Counted from the first letter of the stretch, positions 9,133 through 18,995 are shown. The stretch is DNA of 64,000 bases from Pseudomonas fragi (GCF_002269505.1 NZ_NQKQ01000001.1:310001-374000), one strand, 5' to 3'. Notes: generated by a model not told the origin, from the letters alone. Made by a program: numbers and translations.

Positions 9133-11559
9133 TTGATTCGTCTGCTGAAGTTTTTCGGGTGGTCTTTCGTTGCCGTGTTCTGCGGGCTGTTGCTCGTGTT
9201 AAGCGGCGCGTTTCTCTATCTTAGTCCTGGCTTGCCGTCTGTAGAGTCGTTGAGAAGCATCCAGTTGCAGATTCCTTTGCGGGTCTACACCAGCGACGGA
9301 AAATTGATCGCAGAGTTTGGCGAAATGCGCCGCTCACCGATCAAGTTCGCCGACATTCCGCCCAATTTCATCAACGCCCTGCTCTCTGCAGAGGACGACA
9401 ACTTCGCCAATCATTACGGGGTCGACCCGAGCAGCCTGATGCGTGCCGCTACCCAACTGGTAAAAAGCGGACACATACAATCAGGTGGCAGCACCATCAC
9501 CATGCAAGTGGCGAAGAACTACTTCCTCTCCAGCGAGCGCAGCTTTTCGCGCAAGACCAACGAAATCCTGCTGGCTCTGGAAATTGAACGCGAGCTGACC
9601 AAGGACGAAATCCTTGAGCTGTACGTGAACAAGATTTACCTGGGCAACCGCGCTTACGGTATCGAATCCGCTGCCCAGGTTTACTACGGCAAATCGATCC
9701 GCGACCTGAGCCTGGCGCAGATGGCGATGATCGCCGGCCTGCCCAAAGCCCCTTCACGATTTAACCCGCTGGCCAACCCGGTGCGCAGCAAAGAGCGTCG
9801 CGACTGGATCCTGGGCCGTATGTACAAGCTGGGCAAAATCGATCAGGCCAGCTATGAAGCGGCGATCGCCGAGCCTGTAAACGCCAGCTACCACGTGCCA
9901 ACCCCGGAAGTGAGCGCGCCTTACATCGCCGAAATGGCCCGTGCCGAAATGGTCGGACGCTACGGCAGCGATGCCTACACCGAAGGTTTCCGTGTCACTA
10001 CCACGGTGCCAAGCGATCTTCAGGAACTGGCCAATACCGCCGTGCACGAAGGCCTGATTGCCTATGACCAGCGTCACGGCTACCGCGGACCGGAATCGCG
10101 TCTGCCGGGCAAGACACTGGCCGTGTGGACGCAGGAACTGTCAAAGCAACGCCCGATAAGCGGTCTTGAGCCGGCCATTGTGACCCAGGTCGACAAAGAC
10201 GGCATTCAGGTACTGACCCGCACCGGTGAGGCTCACGTAGCCTGGAACACCATGAAATGGGCGCGCAAGTTCCTCAACACCAACAGCATGGGGCCGATGC
10301 CCAAACAGCCTTCGGATGTGGTCCAGGTCGGCGATCTGATTCGGGTACAGCCGCAGACCGATGGCAGCTACAAATTCAGCCAGGTGCCCACCGTACAGGG
10401 CGCGCTGGTATCGCTGGACCCGGATAACGGCGCCATTCGCGCGCTGGTGGGCGGTTTCGCCTTTGAGCAAAGCAACTACAACCGGGCGATGCAGGCCAAG
10501 CGCCAACCGGGCTCGAGCTTCAAACCGTTCATTTACAGCGCCGCACTGGATAACGGCTACACTGCCGCCACCCTGGTCAACGACGCACCAATCGTGTTTG
10601 TCGATGAGTACCTGGACAAAGTCTGGCGCCCGAAGAACGACACCAACACCTTCCTCGGCCCGATCCGCGTGCGCGAAGCACTGTACAAGTCGCGCAACCT
10701 GGTCTCGATCCGCTTGTTGCAAAGCCTGGGTGTCGACCGCACCATCGACTACATCAGCAAGTTCGGCTTCAACAAACAGGACTTGCCACGCAACCTGTCG
10801 CTGGCCCTGGGTACTGCCACCCTGACGCCAATGGAAATTGCCACCGGCTGGAGCACGTTCGCCAACGGCGGCTACAAGATCACGCCGTATCTGATCGACA
10901 AGATTGAAAGCCGCAATGGCGAGACCCTGTTCGTGGCCAACCCGCCAAGCGTGCCTAAAGCCGACAGCAAGGATGTGCCGCCAGAAGCCGCAGCGCTGAC
11001 CATTGACACCATCAATGCCGCACCCGGCCTGCCGACTGTGGAGACGCAGGCGGTAGCCGAGCGGATTGTCGACGGACGCACCACTTACATCCTCACCAGC
11101 ATGCTGCAGGACGTGATCAAGCTCGGCACCGGCCGCCGCGCCCTTGCACTAGGCCGCACCGATCTGGCAGGTAAAACCGGTACTACCAACGAATCCAAGG
11201 ATGCGTGGTTCTCCGGCTACAACGCCGATTATGTCACCACCGTATGGACCGGTTTCGACCAGCCTGAAAGCCTGGGTCGTCGCGAATACGGCGGCACCGT
11301 GGCTTTGCCGATCTGGATGACGTACATGGGTGGCGCGCTCAAAGGCAAGCCAGCCCATACGCAGCCAGAGCCCGAAGGCATCCTCAGCCTGCGGATTGAT
11401 CCGTCCAGCGGACGTATCGCCTCTCCAGGCACGCCTGGCGCCTACTTTGAACTGTTCAAGAGCGAAGACACCCCGCCGACCAACAGTGAGCTGGGCAACA
11501 GCGTAGCACCGGGCAGCCCACTGCCAGCAGATGACGGTGCACCAATAGATCTGTTCTGA
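9133..11559 (+). CDS. ponA: Penicillin-binding protein 1a
   Basis: Bifunctional class A peptidoglycan synthase (mrcA), anchored in the inner membrane. 808 residues. Membrane anchor about 8-30; glycosyltransferase domain from about 50, with the catalytic glutamate Glu87 in SAEDDNFANHYG; an inserted OB-like region about 315-395; transpeptidase domain with SxxK at Ser461 (QPGSSFKPF), SRN near 520 and KTGT at 681-684. The start is TTG at 9133, giving LIRLLKFFGW as in related pseudomonads; no ATG lies nearby in frame. Downstream, GCAAGC/GCTTGC inverted repeats separate it from the convergent lipase gene. Confidence 0.94.
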   Translation: MIRLLKFFGWSFVAVFCGLLLVLSGAFLYLSPGLPSVESLRSIQLQIPLRVYTSDGKLIAEFGEMRRSPIKFADIPPNFINALLSAEDDNFANHYGVDPSSLMRAATQLVKSGHIQSGGSTITMQVAKNYFLSSERSFSRKTNEILLALEIERELTKDEILELYVNKIYLGNRAYGIESAAQVYYGKSIRDLSLAQMAMIAGLPKAPSRFNPLANPVRSKERRDWILGRMYKLGKIDQASYEAAIAEPVNASYHVPTPEVSAPYIAEMARAEMVGRYGSDAYTEGFRVTTTVPSDLQELANTAVHEGLIAYDQRHGYRGPESRLPGKTLAVWTQELSKQRPISGLEPAIVTQVDKDGIQVLTRTGEAHVAWNTMKWARKFLNTNSMGPMPKQPSDVVQVGDLIRVQPQTDGSYKFSQVPTVQGALVSLDPDNGAIRALVGGFAFEQSNYNRAMQAKRQPGSSFKPFIYSAALDNGYTAATLVNDAPIVFVDEYLDKVWRPKNDTNTFLGPIRVREALYKSRNLVSIRLLQSLGVDRTIDYISKFGFNKQDLPRNLSLALGTATLTPMEIATGWSTFANGGYKITPYLIDKIESRNGETLFVANPPSVPKADSKDVPPEAAALTIDTINAAPGLPTVETQAVAERIVDGRTTYILTSMLQDVIKLGTGRRALALGRTDLAGKTGTTNESKDAWFSGYNADYVTTVWTGFDQPESLGRREYGGTVALPIWMTYMGGALKGKPAHTQPEPEGILSLRIDPSSGRIASPGTPGAYFELFKSEDTPPTNSELGNSVAPGSPLPADDGAPIDLF

Positions 11560-11608
11560 TGAACAGAGTCGCCGGCGGCAAGCTGAAGAGCGCTTGCTGC
11601 TGGCCGCT

Positions 11609-13636
11609 TCAAGCAAGCTTCCCCACGGTCCGCTTCCCTTCGATCAATTGATCCACCGGTGCCATGGCCAGTTGATCGATTCGGGTACTTTCGCTATGGG
11701 CCTCCCAGCGCGCCAGGCTTTCGGCCAGTACCGAAGGTTGCGAGGCATACCGACCATATACATCTGTCCCGCCGGGCACCTTGAAGCGCAACGCATACAG
11801 GCGCTTACGGGTGTTATGCACATTGCCCATCTCACGCATAAGCAGGTTCATGGTTCGTACTTGCTCTTCAAATGTACTGCCCGCACAGGTCATTTCCTCT
11901 CGGTATCTAACCCTCAGTTGTTGTGCGATGTGTTCAAACGCCTGATCCACAAACAACACCTCACACTCGGTCACCAGCGAGCGCCGTGCCTGCAGCGCTT
12001 GCTGGCTGCGACGCAAGGCCGCCCAACAGCTGGGAATATAACTGTCGACCATAAACTGCTGGCTGATATCGACCAGTTGCTTGAGTTGCGCGCCTGTTTC
12101 CGGCGCTGCATTTTTTTGCTCAAGTACCGCACGGCTTACAGCATGCTGGGTGACAGTCTCGCTGAGCGGCTCCCACAGAATATGGGACATCTGCCCCTGA
12201 CCAAACTCAACCGGCATGAAGTGGCGCAAGGTGCCGTGATGCTGATAAGGCTCCCCGATCAGCTGGTTCAGGCCCGCCACAAATACCCCAAAGCCTGCTG
12301 GCACATTTTTAAAGCTGAGTACCCTGCCTGCGTGATAGGCCGACAACGAGCTATTCATCCAGGTTGCAGGAACCCCGGGGATCGGGTCGTCATGGTTGAC
12401 CATGCGCTGATGCACTAGCCCCTGCGCTGCGCGCACAAAAGCCTGGTCAGCGGCACGTGGGGCACCGTAGGTGTAAAGCTGCACGTCACAAGCCCGCAAC
12501 TTGTGCAACATTTGAGCAAGAATCAAACCAATGGCACCGCCCTGGCTGTGACCACAAACCAGTACTTTTTGCCCGGCGTAAAATTTGTCCAGATAGCTAT
12601 CAGCAAGCTCATAAACTTGCCGGGCAGCATCGTAAAACCCGCCGTGCACGTGGCCTTCGCCCTCTTCAAAGGGCACTTGGCGCACATCCGCATTGCGCGA
12701 CAATTGCGACCACGAACCACTACTCCGAACAGCAATCACGATGACTTTATCGTTATGGGTCACAAAGGCCTGCGCGCTGGTACCTTCTGCCCCAAAGCGG
12801 ACATCACCGCGAAAATGAACCGATGAAGGGGTCTCCTGACCACGCCCTGAAAGAGAGTCAATAGACGGGTACAGCACGGGGTCGAACGGCACAATCTCCA
12901 AGCGCCTGGAGTACTGCACATCTTCATATAAAGGGTAATAGGCCTTTGATTGCTCCGGGCTGACCTGCCAGTCCACCATGCTCAATTCCCCACCGGGCGT
13001 TGACACACCCGACTTGCCAGCAGGGTGGCCAAAAGGGCAATTACCCAGCGTAGCCATCAACGCCAATTGGTAGAGGTTAAGCGTGCAAAACTGCGGGTCC
13101 GTTGACAGTAGCGGGCACAGAGCCCGCAAGGGTCGTACTTGCAACACGGTATGACGACCTTCGGCCAGGCTCACGCCGAACGGCCTGCACTGCACCGGAT
13201 AATGGCTGGCCACTTCAGGTGGCAAGTGCGAAACATGCTCGACCAGATGTCGTACTTCAACTTGGTAATAGTCAGAATTTGCATTGATATATGACGGCTT
13301 TTTCTGCGGGCGGGAACCTTCTGTATTGAGGTATCGGGTGTGCTCGGCCCTGACCTGCAGTTCAGTGATCTGGAGGGGGTAATGCTTGCGAACCATCAAG
13401 CGCGAATAGAGGTCATTACTGGCGTCATGCAGCTGCCTGAACATGACAACAACAGGCCCGACCACATGCCCGGCAGCCCTGCCAACCCCGGCGGCATCCA
13501 GATTGCCACTGTGTTTTATCCCGTCTTGATCGACCAACTCAAAGGCCAACCCCGCATAGGATTTTTTTGAACCCTGCTCATCAATCAATTGAAAACTGGT
13601 CTGGTTGTAACGTTTTTTGCGCAGATAAGTGAACAT
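11609..13636 (-). CDS. Class 3 lipase with N-terminal effector-like domain
   Basis: 675-residue protein without signal peptide. N-terminal part (about 10-100): TSFQLIDEQ..SYAGLAFELVD..G..HSGNLDAAGVGR, then YPLQITELQVRAEHTRY, which I recall from lipases encoded beside VgrG/PAAR genes of type VI secretion systems. The alpha/beta-hydrolase domain follows: oxyanion region VIVIAVRSSGSW, nucleophile elbow GHSQGG with Ser364, Asp397 in YGAPRAAD, and a probable catalytic His in YQHHGTLRH. The last 180 residues are mostly helical. Proposed role: phospholipase or lipase toxin delivered to rivals; this is inference. No vgrG, PAAR gene or immunity gene is adjacent, and it sits in an otherwise conserved ponA-maeB interval. 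The alternative start at 13663 would add nine residues. Confidence 0.75.
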   Translation of the reverse strand: MFTYLRKKRYNQTSFQLIDEQGSKKSYAGLAFELVDQDGIKHSGNLDAAGVGRAAGHVVGPVVVMFRQLHDASNDLYSRLMVRKHYPLQITELQVRAEHTRYLNTEGSRPQKKPSYINANSDYYQVEVRHLVEHVSHLPPEVASHYPVQCRPFGVSLAEGRHTVLQVRPLRALCPLLSTDPQFCTLNLYQLALMATLGNCPFGHPAGKSGVSTPGGELSMVDWQVSPEQSKAYYPLYEDVQYSRRLEIVPFDPVLYPSIDSLSGRGQETPSSVHFRGDVRFGAEGTSAQAFVTHNDKVIVIAVRSSGSWSQLSRNADVRQVPFEEGEGHVHGGFYDAARQVYELADSYLDKFYAGQKVLVCGHSQGGAIGLILAQMLHKLRACDVQLYTYGAPRAADQAFVRAAQGLVHQRMVNHDDPIPGVPATWMNSSLSAYHAGRVLSFKNVPAGFGVFVAGLNQLIGEPYQHHGTLRHFMPVEFGQGQMSHILWEPLSETVTQHAVSRAVLEQKNAAPETGAQLKQLVDISQQFMVDSYIPSCWAALRRSQQALQARRSLVTECEVLFVDQAFEHIAQQLRVRYREEMTCAGSTFEEQVRTMNLLMREMGNVHNTRKRLYALRFKVPGGTDVYGRYASQPSVLAESLARWEAHSESTRIDQLAMAPVDQLIEGKRTVGKLA

Positions 13637-13793
13637 CCATGGTTCCTGAAAACGAGGGTCCACTTCAAAACAAAGTCCCCTCAGAAGGGGCTGACGCTAA
13701 TGGAACTATGCGCAAAATAATGTAGGAATATTCTTATTTTCATGCAGGGAAAATACTGGAGTTTCTTTTGTCAGGATTTGTATTACAGATACT

Positions 13794-13833
13794 AAAAAGC
13801 CCCGACGCTTCAACAGCACCGGGGCTTTTATTG
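13794..13833 (-). terminator. Terminator after maeB
   Basis: AGCCCCG and CGGGGCT stems around a 13-nt loop, with five Ts after the hairpin on the minus strand and four on the plus strand. It lies 16 bp past the maeB stop, so it ends maeB and insulates the lipase gene. Confidence 0.8.
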
Positions 13834-13848
13834 TGACGCTATACGGAG

Positions 13849-15117
13849 TTAACCGTTGAAGACGTCATCCACGCTCTTGAGCGGGTAATTTTTCGGGTAT
13901 GGCAGGGTTGCAACACCGGTCTCGATGGCAGCCTTGGCCACTGCATCGGAGATCAGGGTGATCAGGCGCGCATCCATTGGTTTCGGGATGATGTATTCAC
14001 GACCGAATTCCAGCTTGATACCGCCGTAAGCGTCACACACTTCTTGTGGCACTGGCAGTTTGGCCAGTTCACGCAGTGCGTTGGCCGCAGCGATTTTCAT
14101 TTCTTCGTTGATGCGCTTGGCGCGAACGTCCAGTGCACCACGGAAGATGAACGGGAAGCCCAGTACGTTGTTGACCTGGTTCGGGTAGTCCGAACGGCCA
14201 GTGGCCATGATCACGTCGTTACGGGTGGCGTGAGCCAGTTCCGGGGAGATCTCCGGATCAGGGTTCGAGCACGCGAACACGATCGGGTTAGGCGCCATGC
14301 GCAGCAGGTCTTCAGCGCTCAGCAGGTTTGGACCCGACAGACCAACGAACACGTCAGCGCCGTCCATGGCGTCAGCCAGGGTGCGCTTCTCGGTAGCGTG
14401 GGCGAATGCCGACTTGTACTGGTTCAGGTCGTCACGGCCGGAGTGGATCACACCGGTACGGTCGATCATGTAGATGTTTTCGATGGTTGCGCCCATGCTC
14501 ACCAGCAATTTCATGCAGGAGATGGCTGCAGCACCGGCACCCAGGCAAACGATCTTGGCATCAGCCAGGGTTTTGCCAGCGATTTCCAGGGCGTTGATCA
14601 TGCCGGCCGCGGTCACGATAGCAGTGCCGTGCTGGTCATCATGGAATACAGGGATATCGCACTGCTCGATCAGAGCACGTTCGATCTCAAAGCACTCAGG
14701 TGCCTTGATGTCTTCGAGGTTGATGCCGCCGAAGGTGATGGAGATGCGTTTTACGGTGTCGATGAAAGCCTGTGGGCTCTCGGAATCGACTTCGATGTCG
14801 AATACATCGATACCGGCAAAGCGCTTGAACAACACGCCTTTGCCTTCCATAACAGGTTTGGAGGCCAATGGGCCAAGATTACCCAGGCCCAGAATAGCAG
14901 TACCATCAGAGATCACGGCTACCAGGTTGCCCTTGCCGGTGTACTTGTAGGCCAGTTCAGGGTCGCGGGCGATTTCGCGCACTGGTTCGGCTACACCCGG
15001 GCTGTATGCCAGCGCTAGATCGCGGGCAGTAGCGGTAGGTTTGGTAAGCTCGACACTCAGTTTGCCTGGACGTGGCTGTGCATGGTATTCGAGAGCGGCA
15101 GTTTTCAAATCAGACAT
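13849..15117 (-). CDS. maeB: NADP-type malic enzyme
   Basis: Oxidatively decarboxylates malate to pyruvate. 422 residues, the short form without the C-terminal phosphotransacetylase-like domain found in the E. coli MaeB. Visible: catalytic Tyr in AYSPGVAEP near 38, catalytic Lys/metal region [27 protein letters not shown], the Rossmann segment [15 protein letters not shown], and FACSNPDPE. The ATG at 15117 ([12 protein letters not shown]) fits the family. Monocistronic: own upstream gap and strong terminator. Confidence 0.94.
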   Translation of the reverse strand: MSDLKTAALEYHAQPRPGKLSVELTKPTATARDLALAYSPGVAEPVREIARDPELAYKYTGKGNLVAVISDGTAILGLGNLGPLASKPVMEGKGVLFKRFAGIDVFDIEVDSESPQAFIDTVKRISITFGGINLEDIKAPECFEIERALIEQCDIPVFHDDQHGTAIVTAAGMINALEIAGKTLADAKIVCLGAGAAAISCMKLLVSMGATIENIYMIDRTGVIHSGRDDLNQYKSAFAHATEKRTLADAMDGADVFVGLSGPNLLSAEDLLRMAPNPIVFACSNPDPEISPELAHATRNDVIMATGRSDYPNQVNNVLGFPFIFRGALDVRAKRINEEMKIAAANALRELAKLPVPQEVCDAYGGIKLEFGREYIIPKPMDARLITLISDAVAKAAIETGVATLPYPKNYPLKSVDDVFNG

Positions 15118-15282
15118 GTGGGCATTCCGCTTTTTTTGCTGTTGGACAGACGAATCGCCGAGCATACGCGTGTCGCAAAGTCCCGACAAGACTGGCCAGT
15201 CAGCAGTGTCAAGGCCTTTACCTTACGACTTTGGCCCAAGAGCCGCGCCCCACAAGGGCTGGAGTGTTCACAATCTGCGTTT

Positions 15283-15300
15283 AAAATTGTCTACAATTTT
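15283..15300. promoter_or_regulatory. Palindrome AAAATTGT-CT-ACAATTTT
   Basis: Two perfect 8-bp arms around a 2-bp centre, between the nuclease stop and maeB, 166 bp upstream of the maeB start. The core TTGTnnACAA resembles GntR/FadR-type operators. It could instead act as an AT-rich RNA hairpin after the nuclease gene. No factor is assigned. Confidence 0.4.
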
Positions 15301-16127
15301 TAGCGCGCAATGACTTTCAGCATCCCAGGATGACTCAAAGGCAATACCCAGCGCGCCTGACCTGCCTTCAAGCCGCCTCGTTGCGAACGGTCCAGTACCC
15401 AGCCTCTGGCCTCGATTTTCGCACCTTGCAGACTGGCGAGTTGCTTTTGGCTGAAGCTGGCCAGTTGCTTGAGACCAATGTGCAACACCAGGCCACCCTG
15501 CAGATCGATCCAAAGCCCACCCTGGTTGCGCTGGACCTTACTGACCGTGCCCCCCACCAGGGCGAACCCCGAGCGGCGTATCTGCTGTGGCGCCAGCACC
15601 GGCGACTGCCGCCAAAGCCCCAGGCGAGCCTTGCGCGCACTGCGCTCAGCAGCCTGCTGACAGCCAAGCAGCGCCACATTCGGCGCGATTGCCACCTGAT
15701 ACCCCAGGCCGGCAGCCAGTAATCGGGCCTCAAGGTTGCTGCCATCGGCACCAAACACATGGGCCAGAGTACGACCATAACGGTCCCTGGACTGTTTGCC
15801 TGCCAGCAGCCCGACCCGACCATTGCTCTGTGCCACCAGCGCTTGCAGGCGCTTGCGTGCCGCGTCGGCAAAGGGCTCGGCGGACTTGCCCGGCTTGCCT
15901 GTCTCCGGCGTATTGATGCCGATCATGCGCACGCTGCGGCCATCCTTGAGGCGCAGGGTATCGCCATCGCTCACCCGCTCTACCAGCGCGTAGGACACAC
16001 CGCCCGGTGCCGGGCAAAGCGGCGCCGCCCAAGCATTGCCCAGCCAAATCGCAGGCACAAAAAAGGCGCCCGCAAGGGACGCCTTTTTCAATAACCTGAC
16101 CAGACCAAAAAGGCTGCTCAAGGTCAT
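15300..16127 (-). CDS. Secreted thermonuclease-family protein
   Basis: Staphylococcal-nuclease-like protein, 275 residues. Signal peptide about 1-34 (hydrophobic AGAFFVPAIWLGNAWA then APLC), SNase domain about 45-160 with DGDTLRLKDGR, catalytic VRMIGINTPETG (Arg and Glu) and RDRYGRTLAHVF (second Arg). A further domain of about 100 residues, KVQRNQGGLWIDLQGGLVLHI, looks OB-like. Role: calcium-dependent phosphodiesterase acting outside the cytoplasm, by family. The start is five bases behind the rpmE stop, yet a terminator-like hairpin is built into codons about 13-23. Confidence 0.85.
   Translation of the reverse strand: MTLSSLFGLVRLLKKASLAGAFFVPAIWLGNAWAAPLCPAPGGVSYALVERVSDGDTLRLKDGRSVRMIGINTPETGKPGKSAEPFADAARKRLQALVAQSNGRVGLLAGKQSRDRYGRTLAHVFGADGSNLEARLLAAGLGYQVAIAPNVALLGCQQAAERSARKARLGLWRQSPVLAPQQIRRSGFALVGGTVSKVQRNQGGLWIDLQGGLVLHIGLKQLASFSQKQLASLQGAKIEARGWVLDRSQRGGLKAGQARWVLPLSHPGMLKVIAR
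16059..16088 (-). terminator. Intrinsic terminator inside the nuclease gene
   Basis: On the minus strand AAAAAGGCG pairs with CGCCTTTTT (9 bp plus two inner GC pairs) and is followed directly by six Ts. It lies 40-69 nt into the nuclease coding sequence and 45-74 nt past the rpmE stop, so it can end the rpmE transcript inside the next gene. Confidence 0.7.
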
Positions 16128-16132
16128 CAGCC

Positions 16133-16384
16133 TTACTCGGCTGCTTTTTCTGCTTCTGCTGCTGGAGCTGCTGCTTTAGCGCCGAAAGCACCAAAACGAG
16201 TCTTGAAGCGATCAACACGACCGCCAATGTCCAGAGTCTTCTGCTTACCGGTGTAGAACGGGTGGCACTCGTTGCATACGTCAGTGCCCAGTGGCTTGCA
16301 CAGGTTCGAACGAGTTTCGAACTTGTTGCCGCAGCTGCAAGTTACCAGGATTGTTTCGTACGCTGGATGGATATCGGCTTTCAT
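16133..16384 (-). CDS. rpmE: 50S ribosomal protein L31, zinc-binding form
   Basis: 83 residues. The zinc site is complete: Cys16, Cys18, Cys37, Cys40 (TCSCGNKF and CNECHPFY), so this is the C+ paralogue used when zinc is sufficient. [21 protein letters not shown] is typical; an Ala/Glu-rich tail of about 15 residues follows. The ATG at 16384 is preceded by a good Shine-Dalgarno (GAGGAAT). Confidence 0.97.
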   Translation of the reverse strand: MKADIHPAYETILVTCSCGNKFETRSNLCKPLGTDVCNECHPFYTGKQKTLDIGGRVDRFKTRFGAFGAKAAAPAAEAEKAAE

Positions 16385-16452
16385 GGGGTATTCCTCTAGC
16401 GTGCCGCCACTCAACACCATTGTTGAATACCGCACGTAAAATTAGGGCGCCG

Positions 16453-16480
16453 ATAATACCAGACCTTTGCATTGACGCAA
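16453..16480 (-). promoter_or_regulatory. Sigma-70 promoter for rpmE
   Basis: TTGCGT (16480-16475) and TATTAT (16458-16453) with a 16-bp spacer and TGG before the -10. The leader would be about 60 nt and contains a small TCAACA/TGTTGA hairpin at 16409-16424. Confidence 0.55.
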
Positions 16481-16598
16481 GCGGCAAAGCATGATCCGCA
16501 AACAAGTTTCACCCTTCATTGAGCTGGCTTTGAGTCCCGCGCTGCGTTGTCTGCTAGGCTCCCGGCCATCTTTGCCGTTCATCACTTGAGAGCCCCGC

Positions 16599-18818
16599 GT
16601 GCCCGACGCCATTTTGCGCCTTGCCCTGCCTTCCCCTTTGCGCCGCCTGTTTGATTACCGGGCGCCTGCCGGCGTGCTGCGCAGTCAATTACAACCGGGC
16701 ATGCGCCTGCGGGTGCCGTTCGGACGACGCGAGATGATCGGCATTCTGGTCGAGGTGGTCGACCACAGCGAAGTACCGGCCGACAAGCTCAAGCCGGCGA
16801 TTGCCCTGCTTGACGTCGTGCCGCCGTTACCGGCTTCCTTATTCAAGCTGTGCCTGTGGACTTCGCAGTACTACCAGCACAGCCTGGGCGACACCCTGAG
16901 CTGGGCGCTGCCGGTCTTGCTGCGTCAGGGCGAACTGGCCGAGACCCGCCAGGAGCGGTTCTGGCAGATTGCCCCCGACGCCAAAATGGACGACCCCCGC
17001 ATTGCCCGCGCCCCGCGCCAGCGCGAAGCACTGGCCACTCTTGCCCAGCACCCCCACGGCGTGGCTCATCAGCTATTAAGCAAGTTGATGCTGAGCAAAG
17101 ACAGCCTCGACCTGTTGCTGGCCAAAGAACTGGTCACCGTTGAAGTACGCCGTCACGCCCCCGCCGAGCGTCACGAACATTGGCTGGCCCAGCCCGAACT
17201 GCCGCTCAACAATGAGCAGCGGGCGGCCTATGAAGCGATTCGAGCAGGCTTCGACCATTTCCATGCCTTCCTGCTGGCCGGGGTCACTGGCAGCGGCAAG
17301 ACCGAAGTGTATTTGCAACTGATCCGCGAAACCCTCCAGGCGGGCAAGCAGGCGCTGGTGCTGATCCCCGAGATCAACCTGGGCCCGCAGACCCTGGCCC
17401 GTTTCGAACAGCGCTTCAATGCCCGTATCGCCCTGGTGCATTCGGCGGTCAACGATCGCGAACGCCTCGAAAGCTGGCTGGCGGCACGAGATGGCGAAGC
17501 CGACATTATTATTGGTACCCGCTCGGCGCTGTTCACCCCGATGAAAAACCCGGGGCTGATTATCATCGACGAAGAACACGACGGCTCCTATAAACAGCAG
17601 GAAGGTTTGCGCTACCACGCACGCGACCTTGCGCTGGTCCGCGCCCGACAGGAAAACATCCCCATCGTGCTCGGCTCCGCGACACCATCACTGGAAAGCC
17701 TGCATAACGCCTACACCGGCCGTTATGGCTTGCTGCGCTTGAATGAACGCGCGGGCGGGGCCAAGCAACCACGCTTCCTGCGCCTGGATGTGAAAAGCCG
17801 TCCACTGGACAGCGGGATTTCCGGGCCGATGCAGCAAGCCATTGGCCAGACGCTCGCCGCAGGTCAGCAAGTACTGGTGTTCTTGAACCGTCGCGGCTTC
17901 GCGCCGACATTGCTGTGCCATGACTGTGGCTGGATGTCTGAATGCCAGCGCTGCGATGCGCGCATGACCGTTCATCAGCGCTCCGGCGAACTGCGTTGCC
18001 ATCACTGCGGCTATGTCGAGCGCGTGCCGCGCAACTGCCCGCAGTGCGGCAAAGTCGATTTGCGGCCAGTCGGCGCTGGCACCGAACGGGCCGAAGAGCG
18101 GCTGGGCATCCTGTTTCCCGATTACCCGGTACTGCGGGTTGATCGCGACAGCACCTCGCGAAAGGACGCGATGAACCAGCTGTTTGCCACTATTCAGAAG
18201 GGCCAGCCGTGCATTCTCATCGGCACGCAAATGCTTGCTAAGGGCCATCACTTCCCCCGAGTAACCCTGGTTTCGATTCTGGACGCCGATGGCGGCCTGT
18301 TCTCCGGCGACTTCCGTGCCAGCGAGCGCATGGCCCAGTTGATCGTGCAGGTCGCCGGCCGTGCCGGGCGGGCCGAAGAGCCGGGCAAGGTGATTATCCA
18401 GACCCATCTGGCCGACCACCCGTTACTGATCCAGCTGACCGAACAGGGTTATTTCGCCTTCGCCGAGCAGGCCCTGAGCGAGCGCCGGGCTGCGGGGCTG
18501 CCACCTTTCGCGCATCTGGCGCTGTTACGCGCCGAAGCCCATAAACCCGGGCAGGCAGAGGGTTTTCTGGATGAAGCCTGCAGCGAGGCCGAGCGCCTGC
18601 TGGGCGAGTTGAATCTGAGCGGCATCGAGCTGCTCGGCCCGGTGCCTGCGCCAATGGAACGCAGGGCCGGGCGCTATCGTGCTCAACTACTATTACAAGC
18701 CAACGCCCGCGCACCGCTGCATCGTTTGCTCAGCCAATGGCTGCTGGCCCTTGAACAAATGCCCAGTGGTCGCCAGGTACGCTGGTCGCTGGACGTGGAC
18801 CCGGTAGACCTTTATTGA
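16599..18818 (+). CDS. priA: Primosomal protein N', replication-restart helicase
   Basis: 3'-to-5' helicase that reloads the replisome at stalled forks. 739 residues, GTG start at 16599. N-terminal 3'-DNA-binding domain (LPSPLRRLFDYRAP), Walker A GVTGSGKT at 228-235, DEEH box (IIIDEEHDGSYKQQ), and the two-zinc cluster with eight cysteines between CHDCGWMSECQRC and CPQCG. C-terminal helicase motif with QVAGRAGRAEEPGKV. Divergent from rpmE. Confidence 0.96.
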   Translation: MPDAILRLALPSPLRRLFDYRAPAGVLRSQLQPGMRLRVPFGRREMIGILVEVVDHSEVPADKLKPAIALLDVVPPLPASLFKLCLWTSQYYQHSLGDTLSWALPVLLRQGELAETRQERFWQIAPDAKMDDPRIARAPRQREALATLAQHPHGVAHQLLSKLMLSKDSLDLLLAKELVTVEVRRHAPAERHEHWLAQPELPLNNEQRAAYEAIRAGFDHFHAFLLAGVTGSGKTEVYLQLIRETLQAGKQALVLIPEINLGPQTLARFEQRFNARIALVHSAVNDRERLESWLAARDGEADIIIGTRSALFTPMKNPGLIIIDEEHDGSYKQQEGLRYHARDLALVRARQENIPIVLGSATPSLESLHNAYTGRYGLLRLNERAGGAKQPRFLRLDVKSRPLDSGISGPMQQAIGQTLAAGQQVLVFLNRRGFAPTLLCHDCGWMSECQRCDARMTVHQRSGELRCHHCGYVERVPRNCPQCGKVDLRPVGAGTERAEERLGILFPDYPVLRVDRDSTSRKDAMNQLFATIQKGQPCILIGTQMLAKGHHFPRVTLVSILDADGGLFSGDFRASERMAQLIVQVAGRAGRAEEPGKVIIQTHLADHPLLIQLTEQGYFAFAEQALSERRAAGLPPFAHLALLRAEAHKPGQAEGFLDEACSEAERLLGELNLSGIELLGPVPAPMERRAGRYRAQLLLQANARAPLHRLLSQWLLALEQMPSGRQVRWSLDVDPVDLY

Positions 18819-18825
18819 TGTAACG

Positions 18826-18940
18826 CAGCGGCAAGCTTCGAGCCTCAAGCTATAAGTGAAAAGCAACGACCATTGAAGAGCAGCCCCATGCTTGTCGCTT
18901 GCGGCTTGCAGCTTGCGGCCCGGAAGACCGATAATCCCCT
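18826..18940. repeat. GCTTGC-rich inverted repeat before argS
   Basis: GCAAGCTTCGAGCCTCAAGC and, about 60 bp on, repeated CTTGC(A/G)GCTTGC units form imperfect inverted repeats between priA and argS. It resembles the small AGCTTG-type repeats scattered in pseudomonad gaps. Confidence 0.4.
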
Positions 18941-18995
18941 GTTTTTCCACCTGCGCACTGAAGCGCTACCGCGCTTGCGGTCGAAAGAGAAGACC

